From Echiichthys vipera (Eukaryota; Chordata; Actinopteri; Perciformes; Trachinidae): a DNA stretch of 64,000 nt. The DNA lies in assembly GCA_963691815.1 (NCBI GenBank), contig OY829662.1:13722241-13786240 (forward strand). The letters are read 5' to 3'. The notes beneath the pieces are model-generated. The model saw only the letters and a list, made by a program, of their open reading frames with translations, searched no databases and was not told the DNA's origin. Below, piece after piece: positions 1 to 10,588 of the stretch. The position numbers were made by a program, and so were the translations under genes. How positions within the stretch are numbered: the stretch's first letter is position 1; each line of letters starts with the position of its first letter.

Positions 1-3000
1 GCAGAAAGCCTGTCTCAATGGCTACCCTAAGTAAGTCTTTATTATTTTTTCTTAAAGGGGTTATGCTTTTCCTTAGTTTTTGTCATATATATATATATAT
101 ATATATACAGTGGGTACGGAAAGTATTCAGACCCCCTTAAATTTTTTACTCTTTGTTAAATTGCAGCCATGTGCTAAAATCATTTAAGTTCATTTTTTTC
201 CTCATTAATGTACACACAGCACCCCATATTGACAGAAAAACACAGAATTGTAGACATTTTTACAGATTTATTAAAAAAGAAAAACTGAAATATCACATGG
301 ACATAAGTATTCAGACCCTTTGCTCAGTATTGAGTATTGAGTGGAAGCACCCTTTTGAGCTAATACAGCCGTGAGTCTTCTTGGGAATGATGCAACTAGT
401 TTTTCACACCTGGATTTGGGGATCCTCTGCCATTCCTCCTTGCAGATCCTCTCCAGTTCTGTCAGGTTGGATGGTGAACGTTGGTGGACAGCCATTTTGA
501 GGTCTCTCCAGAGATGCTCAATTGGGTTCAAGTCAGGGCTCTGGCTGGGCCATTCAAGAACAGTCACAGAGTTGTTCCGAAGCCACTCCTTCGTCATTTT
601 AGCTGTGTGCTTAGGGTCATTGTCTTGTTGGAAGGTGAACCGTCGGCCCAGTCTGAGGTCCATAGCACTCTGGAAAAGGTTTTCGTCCAGGATATCTCTG
701 TACTTGGCCGCATTCATCTTTCCTTCAATTGCAACCAGTCGTCCTGTCCCTGCAGCTGCAAAACACCCCCACAGCATGATGCTCCCACCACCACACTTGA
801 CTGTAGGGATGGTGTTGGGCAGGTGATGAGCGGTGCCTGGTTTTCTCCACACATACCGCTTAGAATTAAGGCCAAAAAGTTCTATCTTTGTCTCATCAGA
901 CCAGAGAATCTTATTTATCATAGTCTGGGAGTCCTTCATGTGTTTTTTGGCAAATTCTATGCGGGCTTTCATGTGTCTTACTCTGAGGAGAGGCTTCCGT
1001 CGGGCCACTCTGCCATAAAGCCCTGACTGGTGGAGGGCTGCAGTGATGGTTGACTTTCTTGAACTTTCTCCCATCTCCTCACTGCATCTCTGGAGTTCAG
1101 CCACTGTGATCTTTGGGTTCTTCTTTACCTCTCTCACCAAGGCTCTTCTCCCCCGATTGCTCAGTTTGGTTGGACGGCCAGCTCTTGGAAGAGTTCTTGT
1201 CATCCCATACGTCTTCCATTTAAGGATTATGGAGGCCACTGTGCTCTTGGGAACTTTAAGTGCAGCAGAAATGTTTTTGTATCCATGGCCAGATCTGTGC
1301 CTTGCCACAATTCTGTCTCTGAGCTCTTCAGGCAGTTCCTTCGACCTCATGATTCTCATCTGCTCTGACATGCACTGTGAGCTGTAAGGTCTTATATAGA
1401 CAGGTGTGTGGCTTCCTTAATCAAGTCCAATCATTAGAATTAAACACAGCTGGACTCCAATGAAGGTGTAGAACCATCTCATGGATGATCAGAAGAAATG
1501 GACAGTACCTGAGGTAAATATACAAGTGTCACAGCAAAGGGTCTGAATACTTATGTCCATGTGATATTTCAGTTTTTCTTTTTTAATAAATCTGTAAAAA
1601 TGTCTACAATTCTGTGTTTTTCTGTCAATATGGGGTGCTGTGTGTACATTAAAAGGAAAAAAAATGAACTTAAATGATTTTAGCACATGGCTGCAATTTA
1701 ACAAAGAGTAAAAAATTTAAGGGGGTCTGAATACTTTCCGTACCCACTGTATATATATATGAATCTTGTTATAATGTCAGATGTTCATGTTAAAATTGAC
1801 CAAGTCTCAAATAATGAGGTAACTAGTCTAACCCCCCATGAGCAGATCTGCTCAGGATACAGGCTGCTGTCACTGTCTTTTTTCAGACCGTTTTTTCTAC
1901 CTGTTGGCGGTCTGACATCAAGCCTTCTCGGATTTTCAAATAAGGTTATCTGCTGTAGGCCTGGCACGCTGGGCATGCCCACGAAGAACAGCACAATTAG
2001 CTCTGTCAGAGCATGCTGCTGTTTACTATATTTAGCTATGTGCTGGGGAAGGAAGGAACCTGAGCTTGTGCAGGAGGTGGACACCTCCAGCAGTGGCAAT
2101 GGACCTGGAACCAAAATCCATTGGCAGGCAGATTGGTGCGGCATCAGCAGAGATGTTAGCTTAGACTGAAGGCAAAACTTTTGATTTACCAGTGTATCCA
2201 ACCCTCGTCTATGGTCACAAGCTTTCGGTGCTGACTGAAAGAATGTGATCACAGATGCAAGCGGCTAAAATGACTTCCCTCCGCACCGTGGCTAACCCTT
2301 AGAGATAATTTTCGGGGCATCTAATCAGGATGCCTCCTGGAATCCTCTATTTGGGGCTTTTGTGGGCACGTGTTAGTAGTAGAGACCGTGGGGTAGACCC
2401 CGAACATGCTGGAGAGAACATTATCTGGCTTTGGAACATGGCAGGACTACCCTTTTTAGCCTGCTGCCACTGCGGTTTAGCCGGGGATAAGCAGCAGAAA
2501 ATGGACCGGTGCATGTTATGATGTGATGAATGCTGTTTCGATGATTTCTTTCTTCCTGTTTGTAGGCTTGACAGGCAGACCCAGGCCACGACGTTGGTTC
2601 ACCAGATCTTTGGAGGTTACCTCAGGTCAAGAGGTATTGACTTTTTTTTCACAGACAGAAAAATATTGGCTCTAGATTTGTGCACTTTATATGAATTTCA
2701 ACATTTGTTGCTTTTTTTCATCACTGATCTATTACCTGGCAGACTGGATGGATGTGTAAACAAAATATATATTGCTAATCCAGCTTCATGTAGTATATTG
2801 CTCTTTATGCAGCCTTCACACATGCGGCTTTTAAGATGCAGAAAGTTCATATTGAGCAGCCACTTGTAAAATTGTAGTATATTTTCATGTGTTTGCAAGT
2901 GTAAGTTCTGGCGAGTAACTAATAATAATCTGATCTGAGATCTAAACATTGAGAAGAGCGCACCATATAACGGTATTTCCCTTTGGATGTTTGATCTGTC

Positions 3001-6000
3001 GGAGGCAGTTGGTTTGAGGTTATTGATAGTCTTCTGTTTACAGGAAGTACAACTTGTGTGAAATATTCCAGTAATCACTGATCGTCCTGTTACAACACAC
3101 ATTGACATTAATCAGCCACAAGAGTCATGTTTTTTATTTTATTTTTATTTTGTCTTTCAGTGAAATGCTCTGTCTGTAAAAGTGTGTCAGACACATACGA
3201 CCCTTACTTGGACATCGCTGTGGAGATTCGGGTACATTACGCAAGATCTCAATATAACCTTGATTTCTGTGGAAATATTACATAATACTTTTAAAAACTC
3301 AACCTCAGCAACAACATGTATCCATCTGTTTTTGTCTTTCAGCAAGCAGCAAACATTGTGAGAGCCTTGGAACTGTTTGTCAAACCAGATATACTAAGCG
3401 GAGAGAATGCCTACATGTGTGCCAAGTAAGTGCACAATTTTAAACCTGCAGGAGATTTAAAAAAAGTGATTTTGTTTATTCACATTAGATGTCCTTTTTG
3501 GATCATGACTTTTTATTATTATGTTTCTCACCAGGTGCAAAAAGAAAGTGCCAGCGACCAAGCGCTTCACAGTCCATCGAACATCTAATGTACTGACCGT
3601 TTCATTGAAGAGGTTCGCCAACTTCAGCGGAGGAAAAATAACAAAGGTTAACAAAGGATTATCACAGTATTAGCTGTTTTTAAAAGAGCCGTCTTGTTGC
3701 ATTTAATCTCATATTCTGTCTGTACTTTGTTTTGTTTCAGGATGTTGGTTACCCAGAATTTCTGAACATCCGTCCCTACATGTCTCAGAGCTCAGGCGAT
3801 CCTGTTATGTACGGCCTTTATGCGGTTCTGGTGCATTCTGGCTACAGTTGTCACGCTGGCCACTACTATTGCTATGTCAAGGTAAGAGGAAATGCACTTT
3901 AAAAAAAAAAAAAAAAAAAATCAAAATCTGAGGATAAACGTATTGAAATACCTTGTTTTCGACGGTCCGAAACATGACATTGACAGACAATAGAGTTTAA
4001 TACAAACAAAGAAAGGAATTTAATCAAGGCAAATAAAACACAAGGGCTGCTCTTAAAGGCTCAAAGTAAATATCTTTTCCAACATACCCGTAGGATTGAT
4101 ATTACAGGAATGATATATAAATAAGCATATAGAATAATGGATAGAAACATTAAATGGCTGTTGAAATCTTAATGCTTCTTGCCTGCCTATACGTACCATC
4201 ACGCCATAACCCGTCACACGCATTGATTGACGTCATCGCCATGCGTCACTTTGTTTACAAATCTTTCCATAGACCTCTGAATTTTTGTGCGTCTTGTCGA
4301 CTGTTTTTGAATATTTTCATCCTACCAAATCTGCAGTAAACACTCCACCTCCGCATCACACCAACGTCCGCGCATGGTCCGTCTTTTTTTTTCTTCTTCA
4401 TCTTCTTTTCTATGTTCGAACAGGTGCACATGAAATAACGTCAGAACCGCCGTAGGCCTCGTGCTCGTACATGTGCAAACGTGCTTTACAAAAGCCCACC
4501 TCTCCCAAACGCTCCGTGGCCAGCGAGCGTGCTGCAGCTAGGCGCGGTACGGTTGCACTCACACTCGTCAAACGAACTAGACTTTACCTTTGAAACCTGT
4601 TTGGGCACGGTACAGATGGACAGTGTGAGTGCGCCCTTAGTTAGCATTCTGTTCGGATTGTGTCTGTTTCTGATTGTTTTTTTTTATGTTTTTAATTGTA
4701 CATTTGAAAAAGAATTTAATAATTTCACTGCCTGCTTCATTTGATAGTTTTATCCCTTCCTTGTTTCCTCTTAGGCAAGCAACGGACAATGGTACCAAAT
4801 GAATGATTCAATGGTGCACTCTAGTAACATCAAAGTGGTCTTGAACCAGCAGGCTTACGTGCTTTTCTACCTGAGGTAAGATACCGTGAAGGGCTGTAAG
4901 AGATAAGAGAAAACAAGGTTTTGTCTTGAATTATAATTGAATTAACCAGTCTTTTGTCTTGTATATGAAAGGATCCCTGAAACCAAGAAGAATGCAGATG
5001 GACAGAGCACCAAGCAGGGGATGTTGCATCCTGGGAAGAACAGTGCGTCATCTGAACAGATAAAGAGGGCCAACCTGAACGGGCCGCTCTCCTCTCCGCA
5101 GGTCACAAAGGTATGACACAGGATGATATCCGGCTCACTGTTAGACATGTGGATTTGACATGCCCAGTTTTTAATCCAAGTTCTAAATACCATACTCCCC
5201 TTTTCAGAAACTCGAGCCTGCACAACTGCGTAAGATCCAGTCCATGGATGGTGGTTTGGGCCTGCCTATTTCCAGGAATGGTGTGAGCTCTCAGCCACAG
5301 CCCAGACTTTCCAACTGGACGTCATCCTCCAATGGCCCTCCGAAGCTGCCAGGTGGACCCACGGTAATCGAGGAGCCTTTCAAGAAGCTGAAGAAGCCAT
5401 CTCCTCAGAACCAAGCGCAGTCCCGCAGCAGCACTCCGACCCCTTCCAACAACGGAGTCGGCAGGACAGAGGGTGATAAAAAGCAAGGTGGCGAGGGCAG
5501 AGGCATGTCAGCGTCTACCTCATTTAAGTCTTTGTCTGACTCTTCCTCTGCTGACACCTCTGACTCAAAGGTAATATTTGCACTGGGAAAGCACAGATAA
5601 ACACAAATCTTAGTTCAAAGGCAGGATCACTGCAGCTTTTTTATCATCATATTACATCATCAAGGTCTTGGTGCACCAAAATGTGCCGAAGTATTATCAT
5701 CCAGACTAGATGTGAAAGTCTTAAAGCTGCAGTAGTCCATGTTGTTCATAATGTATACTAGAACATCTCCGTACGATATTAGCATGTGAATACTTTTGAT
5801 GATAGATTAATCTGCTTATTATTTTCTTAGGTAAGTGATTAATCGGTAAAAAGAAATTAGCCATAACAATCTATTCAAGCCAAAGGTGCAATCTAGAAAA
5901 TTGCTTGTTTCATCAAAGCAATTCATAATACTCCAAAACCAAATGTATTTATTTTCCAATAATAAAACAAAAGAAAAGAGGCCTGCTCTCACATTTGGGA

Positions 6001-9000
6001 AAATAAAAAAATTACTTAAATGACTGACTATCAAAATAGATACCAAATACCTTTTTGCCGATTTACTAACAAATGAACTGATCAATTATTCAGCTCTAAT
6101 TCAAATTTCCTATATTTTGTTCCTATAAAGTGTGCGTACAACATCATATAGTCCCTTTTGACTGTAAAAGTCTCATTTCCTGAGATGCAAACTGTACATG
6201 GAATAGAATGTGTAAAATGGCATTGGAGCAGATTTTTTTTATAATGGAGATGCATAACCGTCTTTTCAGGCCAAGTGTAGAATAACCACAACCTCTGCTT
6301 GCCTTTTTTTGTGGTCAGGACTCAGTGGGTACCAAAAGTGCGCCAGTAGGAGATACTCCCTCCACCCCAAGGAAAGGTTCTAATGGCCTGGCCTCTCCAG
6401 CCAAGAGCATGGAGCGCTCTCAGAGCACAGAGGAGCAGAAAACGGCAAAAATAAAAACCCCAGCCCTCAACAACATCTCATCTGAAGCCACCAGCACCAT
6501 GTCCCCTCCACCTGCCAAGAAACTGGCCCTGTCAGCGAAGAAGGTGAACTTCATTCCCATCCGCAGCAGCACCACCTCCTGTCTTAGTGAAAGCTCATGA
6601 TACCTTGGTTTCCTGTTGCCTCACTCTACACTGCTATCCCAAATTTGATCATTGATTTCAATAAGTAGTTTTATACAGGCAAGTAATCTCCTCCTTTTCT
6701 AGTTTATTTTCTGCTGTATAGAATGTGTTTTTTCTCCAGTGTGCCTGTCTAATCAACCACACTGTAGCACTTGTTTAGAGTTTGTCTACTTTTCCTTTAG
6801 TTTGTTCTTTTTTTCTAACCATTTCTAATTCTTCTGTGCCATGCCCTTTCCTCTTTGTTTCCCTCCCTCCATCTTTTCCTGCCATCCTTTTTAATCTTCC
6901 TCTTCCTTTATTTTGATTCTCTTCCTTATTTTTGTCACATTCATGGCTATTTTTTTTAGACCACCAAGTTTTTATTTATGTCGATAACTGCAGGCTCGCA
7001 GCCGGAGACCGAGCAGCATTGATGCTCTGCCCCCTTTGCCACGTCAGCTGTCCAGTGACCCCACGCATCAAAATCAACTTAACCCCTTCACCTTTGCCTC
7101 ACCTACTCACACTCACAGGTACGAACTCTCAACCCCGCGTCACATGAATCACAGGAAAAGCACAAGAAATTAGTTCCTCCATCGCAAATGAAAATCCGCA
7201 GTGTAAATTCAGATCTCTTATTCTTTTCCCAGAGCTGGTCCATTCCATTCACCTAAAGTCCAGTCATCACCTTTTGTCCACTCAAGTAGACCCTTCAAAC
7301 AGCAAAGCTCTCAGAAACAGTCCCTTCTCTCCACACTGCAAAAAACAAACGCCAGCCTTTCTCCCAAAACCAACGGGCTTCACAGTGCCGGCCCAAAGAG
7401 CCCCAAGTCTTCCAACAACCTCAGCTCCTTGGTCCAAGAATCAGACCTTGAGAGCGCTCCAGCTCAAAACGTCAGCCAAAAGAAGAAGAAGAAGAAAAAG
7501 AAGCGGCGGCATTCTGAGGTTGACGCCGAGCCAGTGACATCTCCAGCTACAGTGACGCAGGCCCACCCCGTGGAATCAGCCAGCGAGAGGAAGCGAAAGA
7601 AAAAAAAGAAAAGGCAAAAGAAGGAGCACGAAGATGGAGAGAAAGTTGAAGTGAGGGAGTGTGTCCTGTCTCACCTGGACACATCAAACCAGGAAGAAGA
7701 TTGGTGTCAGGGTGGCATGTGGAGTCTTACATCCCATCCAGATACAGAACAGTCTCAGAAAAAGTCTCAGTCAGCTGCCACAACCCCAACGCACTGTGAG
7801 TCAAATCAGAAAGAACAGGGACAGGACTCTGTAAAGTTGAAGAAGAAGAAGAAAAAGAAGATGCGTCTGTTGGATGCTCTGCAGGACACGACTTCAGCAT
7901 GCTCTGCACCGGAGAGGTTGGTTGAAGTTTATGATGTATGCTGCCATGCTAGCTTGTCGGGAAAGGGGACTGAATAATGCTCCGAAATTAGGGTAAATTT
8001 TGGCGAGGGAAAAACTGACAAACACTGTGAGTATGTCTGCATACTGGGGTCCCTAAACAGTCTTAGAATGTCATAAATTGGGTAAAACAGAAAAGCTTGT
8101 GGATGCAATGAACTCAATAGGATTCACTTGCGATGTTTGTCCCCATAGTAGCCATTTCAATGTAGTGAGAACTTTTTTTTAAGCTTGACCTCACTGCATA
8201 AGGTGATAGTTTTCCTAAAATTAGATTTCATATTTTTGCAATATTTTGCCTCGCTCGCCATATCACAATATATAACAGTATATTGATTAAAAATAGTTCG
8301 GTCTAGGGATTTAAAGCTATGGCTCTCACTATTCCTAACCTGGAGGGGCTGAAGAGGTTAAAAACAAAAATGTTGAAGAGGGACATGCTGTGCTAAAGAA
8401 AAAAAAAGAAAGCCAGTACTTTATCAATGCACCTGTTCAACAGGCGTGACGGTCTTTTCAGAAGGTAAGCAGAACTCTAGGCACTGTTATTGTAGATAGC
8501 AAAAATTAGCTAAATTAGACCTAATTGTATAGCCTTAGCTTTAAGTTACAACTATAGGCTAAGTAGATCTACCTGCTGCATCCAGTCATGTATAAAAGCA
8601 ATATTTCAATCATCTCTGTCTGCAGTCTCTAATCCACCTGCACATGGTTAATTAATGTAATAGTAATGATAAAGAACCGATGAGTATCTAAACACACCCA
8701 TCCCTAACGGCAACACATGTCTTCCGGTTTAAGTAAAAGCATTAATATTACACAGGCCTATTCATTTCTGTTCAAAAAGTGTTGCCGGGATGCTAATTTT
8801 AAGCTCATAATTCGTAAGAAGAGGCTCATCACTTTGTTTCCATAACAGCCAGTTGACTTCTAGAAACCCCCACAAATGCAGCCAGCGAGTAATAGACTTA
8901 CTGAACTTGACTTTTTCCCACCAGCACTTCCGAGGTGAAGGCCGTAGTCATTCAGAACGATACAGGAGATTTAACAATGTTGAAAAAGAAATTCAAGGCC

Positions 9001-10588
9001 AAGAAGAAGAAGAAAAAGAGGCTAAAAGAAGAGGTTGGACTGTGGGAGGAGAGCAGGCGATGCTCGGATGGAAAGAACGATGAGCCTGACGCAGTGGAGC
9101 CCCCTTCCAAAAAGAACGCCACAGAGAACGGCAACATAAGTAAACAAAGCACAGGTATATGAGAGTGCACACACTGTACAGGTGGGGAAAAAAACACGCA
9201 CATACATTCATATGATGCTAACTGCAATGAGAGAAATAAAAGCGATCTACCGCTCTGTATCAAACATCATTGCACCACTACAGTCTCATTTATGTGACCA
9301 GTCATTTCGCAATTATACTAAGAGAACATGACTCACTTTTGAGAGAGCCAGATTTAATCACTTTTATTTATTTTTTGCCAATTGTTTCAAATCCAGCTAC
9401 AGTAGTAGTTTGGGACAGCAAAGTGAAGGACGGCTACAAGTGCAGCAAGGTGCCAGCAGCTGATGGAAGTGAGTTTGGAGACAACCCGACCTGTGCTGCT
9501 TCTGTAGCCTGGGATGGGAAAAAGACAAGTGGGGTGGTAGAGGAGCTGCTCAAGAACGCCACAGATAAAGCCTACGGAGCCAACGGTGAGACAAGCTCTG
9601 TACATTCTTTGTTAGGACGGTGCCGAATAATTCAAAGCTTCATTCATAACGTTGGCAACTTAAGTCTAAATCAAAATTCGAATGGTGTGCGTATTTTAAT
9701 TTTTTTTCCTGTCTATTCATTCTATTTAAACCCAATATCTCTCTTTGCAGATAAAGCTACGCTATTATTATTATTATCATCATTATGCCATTTGTAAAAT
9801 TAGATTCCAGTGGTAGCTGCTTATGATTGTTTCCTAACTCACATGATCCAAGTGTTGGAAAGTCAAAATTTATTGATAAAAGATGGATGTCATTTCTAAA
9901 AATCTCAAGTTTATATCTAACGACAGTCTGCTTCAATCCATATTTGAAATATTTTTTTCGGTCACTGTGGTTTAAAAGAACAGTTAACTTTCCCGCTTGC
10001 TCCACACAAAGGAAGGCATGCACCCATATAAACGGGGTAGTCTAGCGGATATAAGAGCACCATAAATTACATTTATCTCATAACTCACTCAATTCAAATT
10101 AAAAAGTTTGTTAGAGGATTTTTTTTGTTTATTTGTTTTTTTGGTTTGGATTGTATTGAAATATATTTATAATTTGTAGAATTTTTTTTTTTTATATGCA
10201 TTTTTATATTTCTGTTTGTCTTCTCTAGTCCTCAGTTGGGATGGAGAGATCTCTGCTATTAGTAGAGATGCTGTTGAAGATGTCCGCCATGCTAAGTATG
10301 ACACTGTGATTGACGAGTGGGACGAAGACTTTGACCAGGGAAAGGTGAGGGAACGTCATTGTAAATCAGTTTTTCTTTAGGTCTTCTGATCTTAAACTCC
10401 ATTGTCGCTGTCCCTCGTCTTCAACTTTTCCCCCTTGTTTTTGTACGAATGAACAGGTGAAGAAAATGAAAAACTATAAAAGAGAGAAGTGGAGAAGTGG
10501 CAGCAGCATCTTCCAGAAGATCCAGGACAGGCGGAGCAAGTGGTCTGTAACACCTGGAGGGAAGAGAGTTTTTGGAGTCCGTCGCTGA
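1..10588 (+). CDS. usp36: USP36 ubiquitin carboxyl-terminal hydrolase, 3' part (16 exons)
   Basis: Deubiquitinase of the USP (C19) family that acts in the nucleolus. Exons read from GT-AG sites and continuous phase: 1-30, 2566-2633, 3161-3231, 3343-3425, 3535-3646, 3741-3881, 4775-4875, 4972-5110, 5208-5570, 6319-6543, 6994-7118, 7233-7916, 8925-9154, 9397-9585, 10229-10344, 10457-10588. They encode about 935 residues ending in TGA. The first seven exons hold the C-terminal half of the catalytic domain: zinc-binding CxxC pairs (KCSVC, CAKC), the His box (CHAGHYYCYV) and the MNDS acidic-residue motif. A Ser/Pro-rich middle, including MSPPPAKKLALSAKK, is followed by several poly-Lys blocks (7470-7505, 7595-7622, 7840-7860, 9000-9025) that fit nucleolar localisation. 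The last exons carry the conserved DEWDEDFDQGK tail. The exon with the catalytic cysteine lies outside the window. The match to human USP36 is by eye and strong; paralogue USP42 is less likely given the tail. Confidence 0.96.
84..107. repeat. (AT)n microsatellite, Tc1 target
   Basis: A run of AT dinucleotides directly abuts the Tc1 left end, and a shorter AT run continues after its right end (1750-1760). The transposon therefore seems to have landed in a TA microsatellite. This also makes the exact TA target duplication impossible to place uniquely. Confidence 0.9.
108..324. repeat. Tc1 left terminal inverted repeat
   Basis: This 217-bp arm is the inverted partner of 1533-1749. The block AAGTATTCAGACCC occurs twice, at the outer end and near the inner end (around 306-318), which is the IR/DR layout of Tc1 elements with two transposase-binding direct repeats per arm. 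The last 54 bp also encode the transposase C-terminus. Confidence 0.93.
271..1371 (-). CDS. Tc1-like transposase (DD34E), intact frame
   Basis: Cut-and-paste transposase of 366 residues, slightly longer than the roughly 340 usual for fish Tc1 proteins. The N-terminus (about residues 10-120) holds paired helix-turn-helix DNA-binding domains with a GRP hinge near 65-67 (RAGRPTK). The catalytic DDE domain has D159 (WSDET), D250 (QQDNDPKH) and E285 (PNPIEHLW-type motif), with exactly 34 residues between the second D and the E. No stop or frameshift interrupts it. Met8 is an alternative start and matches the usual MRSKEL opening. The C-terminus runs into the left inverted repeat, with the stop beside an AATAAA on the minus strand. 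No intron is needed. It is transcribed against usp36, so it would need its own promoter. Confidence 0.96.
   Translation of the reverse strand: MSEQMRIMRSKELPEELRDRIVARHRSGHGYKNISAALKVPKSTVASIILKWKTYGMTRTLPRAGRPTKLSNRGRRALVREVKKNPKITVAELQRCSEEMGESSRKSTITAALHQSGLYGRVARRKPLLRVRHMKARIEFAKKHMKDSQTMINKILWSDETKIELFGLNSKRYVWRKPGTAHHLPNTIPTVKCGGGSIMLWGCFAAAGTGRLVAIEGKMNAAKYRDILDENLFQSAMDLRLGRRFTFQQDNDPKHTAKMTKEWLRNNSVTVLEWPSQSPDLNPIEHLWRDLKMAVHQRSPSNLTELERICKEEWQRIPKSRCEKLVASFPRRLTAVLAQKGASTQYSILSKGSEYLCPCDISVFLF
1533..1749. repeat. Tc1 right terminal inverted repeat
   Basis: Inverted partner of 108-324, the same 217-bp length, ending in CCGTACCCACTG before TA. It differs from the left arm at only a few bases near 1650-1665. 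Confidence 0.93.
1752..2565. other. usp36 intron remainder, no feature seen
   Basis: This is the rest of the first visible usp36 intron, from the Tc1 element to the acceptor TTTGTAG at 2559-2565. Short open frames on both strands have no recognisable similarity and look like chance. I see no further repeat structure. Confidence 0.6.
3901..3920. repeat. poly-A run in usp36 intron
   Basis: Twenty consecutive A residues lie shortly after the donor of the usp36 exon ending at 3881. No retroposon body with target duplication is evident around it. Confidence 0.9.
4169..4636. mobile_element. Harbinger-like non-autonomous element, copy 1 (left-truncated)
   Basis: This segment is collinear with 30780-31268: both contain TTTGTTTACAAATCTTTCCA, TTTTTGAATATTTTCATCC and AAATCTGCAGTAAACACTCC. 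It ends in GACAGTGTGAGTGCGCCC followed by TTA, which is the inverse complement of the left terminus of the other copy. The left terminus is missing or too diverged to see. It carries no protein: the shared short open frames are only a by-product of the repeat. It lies in the usp36 intron 3882-4774. Confidence 0.82.
5760..6107 (+). mobile_element. hAT-type non-autonomous repeat, copy 1
   Basis: An AT-rich segment in the usp36 intron 5571-6318. It starts near GATTAATCTGCTTATTATTTTC and ends near GATCAATTATTCAGCTCTAA, resembling the degenerate terminal sequences of the abundant percomorph repeat that runs from GGGCTGCAACTAACGATTA to TAATCGTTGCAGCTCTA. It is old and diverged. Identification is from memory of the consensus. 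Confidence 0.65.
6544..6600 (+). other. usp36: possible read-through 3' end of a short USP36 isoform
   Basis: If the donor after 6543 (AAG|GTGAAC) is not used, the usp36 frame continues for 18 codons to a TGA at 6598-6600. This would give a truncated protein lacking the poly-Lys and C-terminal regions. The GTGAAC donor is good, and the next exon (6994) restores conserved sequence, so splicing is the main reading. No clear AATAAA follows within 300 bp. Confidence 0.3.
7917..8924 (+). other. usp36 intron with AT-rich old repeat debris
   Basis: This intron lies between the large Lys-rich exon (ends 7916, donor GTTGGT) and the exon starting at 8925. Around 8240-8310, CACAATATATAACAGTATATTGATT resembles diverged fish interspersed repeats; a weaker relative lies at 31640-31690. 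No coding potential is recognised. Confidence 0.5.

Larger units (their letters stand above)
108..1749 (-). mobile_element. Tc1/mariner transposon, apparently complete
   Basis: A 1642-bp element lies inside the usp36 intron 31-2565, with its gene antisense to usp36. Both ends read CAGTGGGTACGG inward, flanked by TA. The terminal inverted repeats are about 217 bp each (108-324 and 1533-1749) and nearly identical, differing at only a few positions around the poly-T stretch. An uninterrupted transposase frame fills the middle. The near-identical ends and open gene suggest recent insertion. Whether it is still mobile cannot be told from the sequence alone. Confidence 0.96.

Noticed and set aside
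371..1387. Plus-strand frames across the Tc1 element
   Set aside because: They are shadows of the transposase gene on the minus strand, which carries all the catalytic motifs.
4154..4339. Similar short frames at 4154-4339 and 30554-30931 (shared CRLFLNIFI)
   Set aside because: The similarity comes from the shared Harbinger-like repeat, not from a conserved protein.
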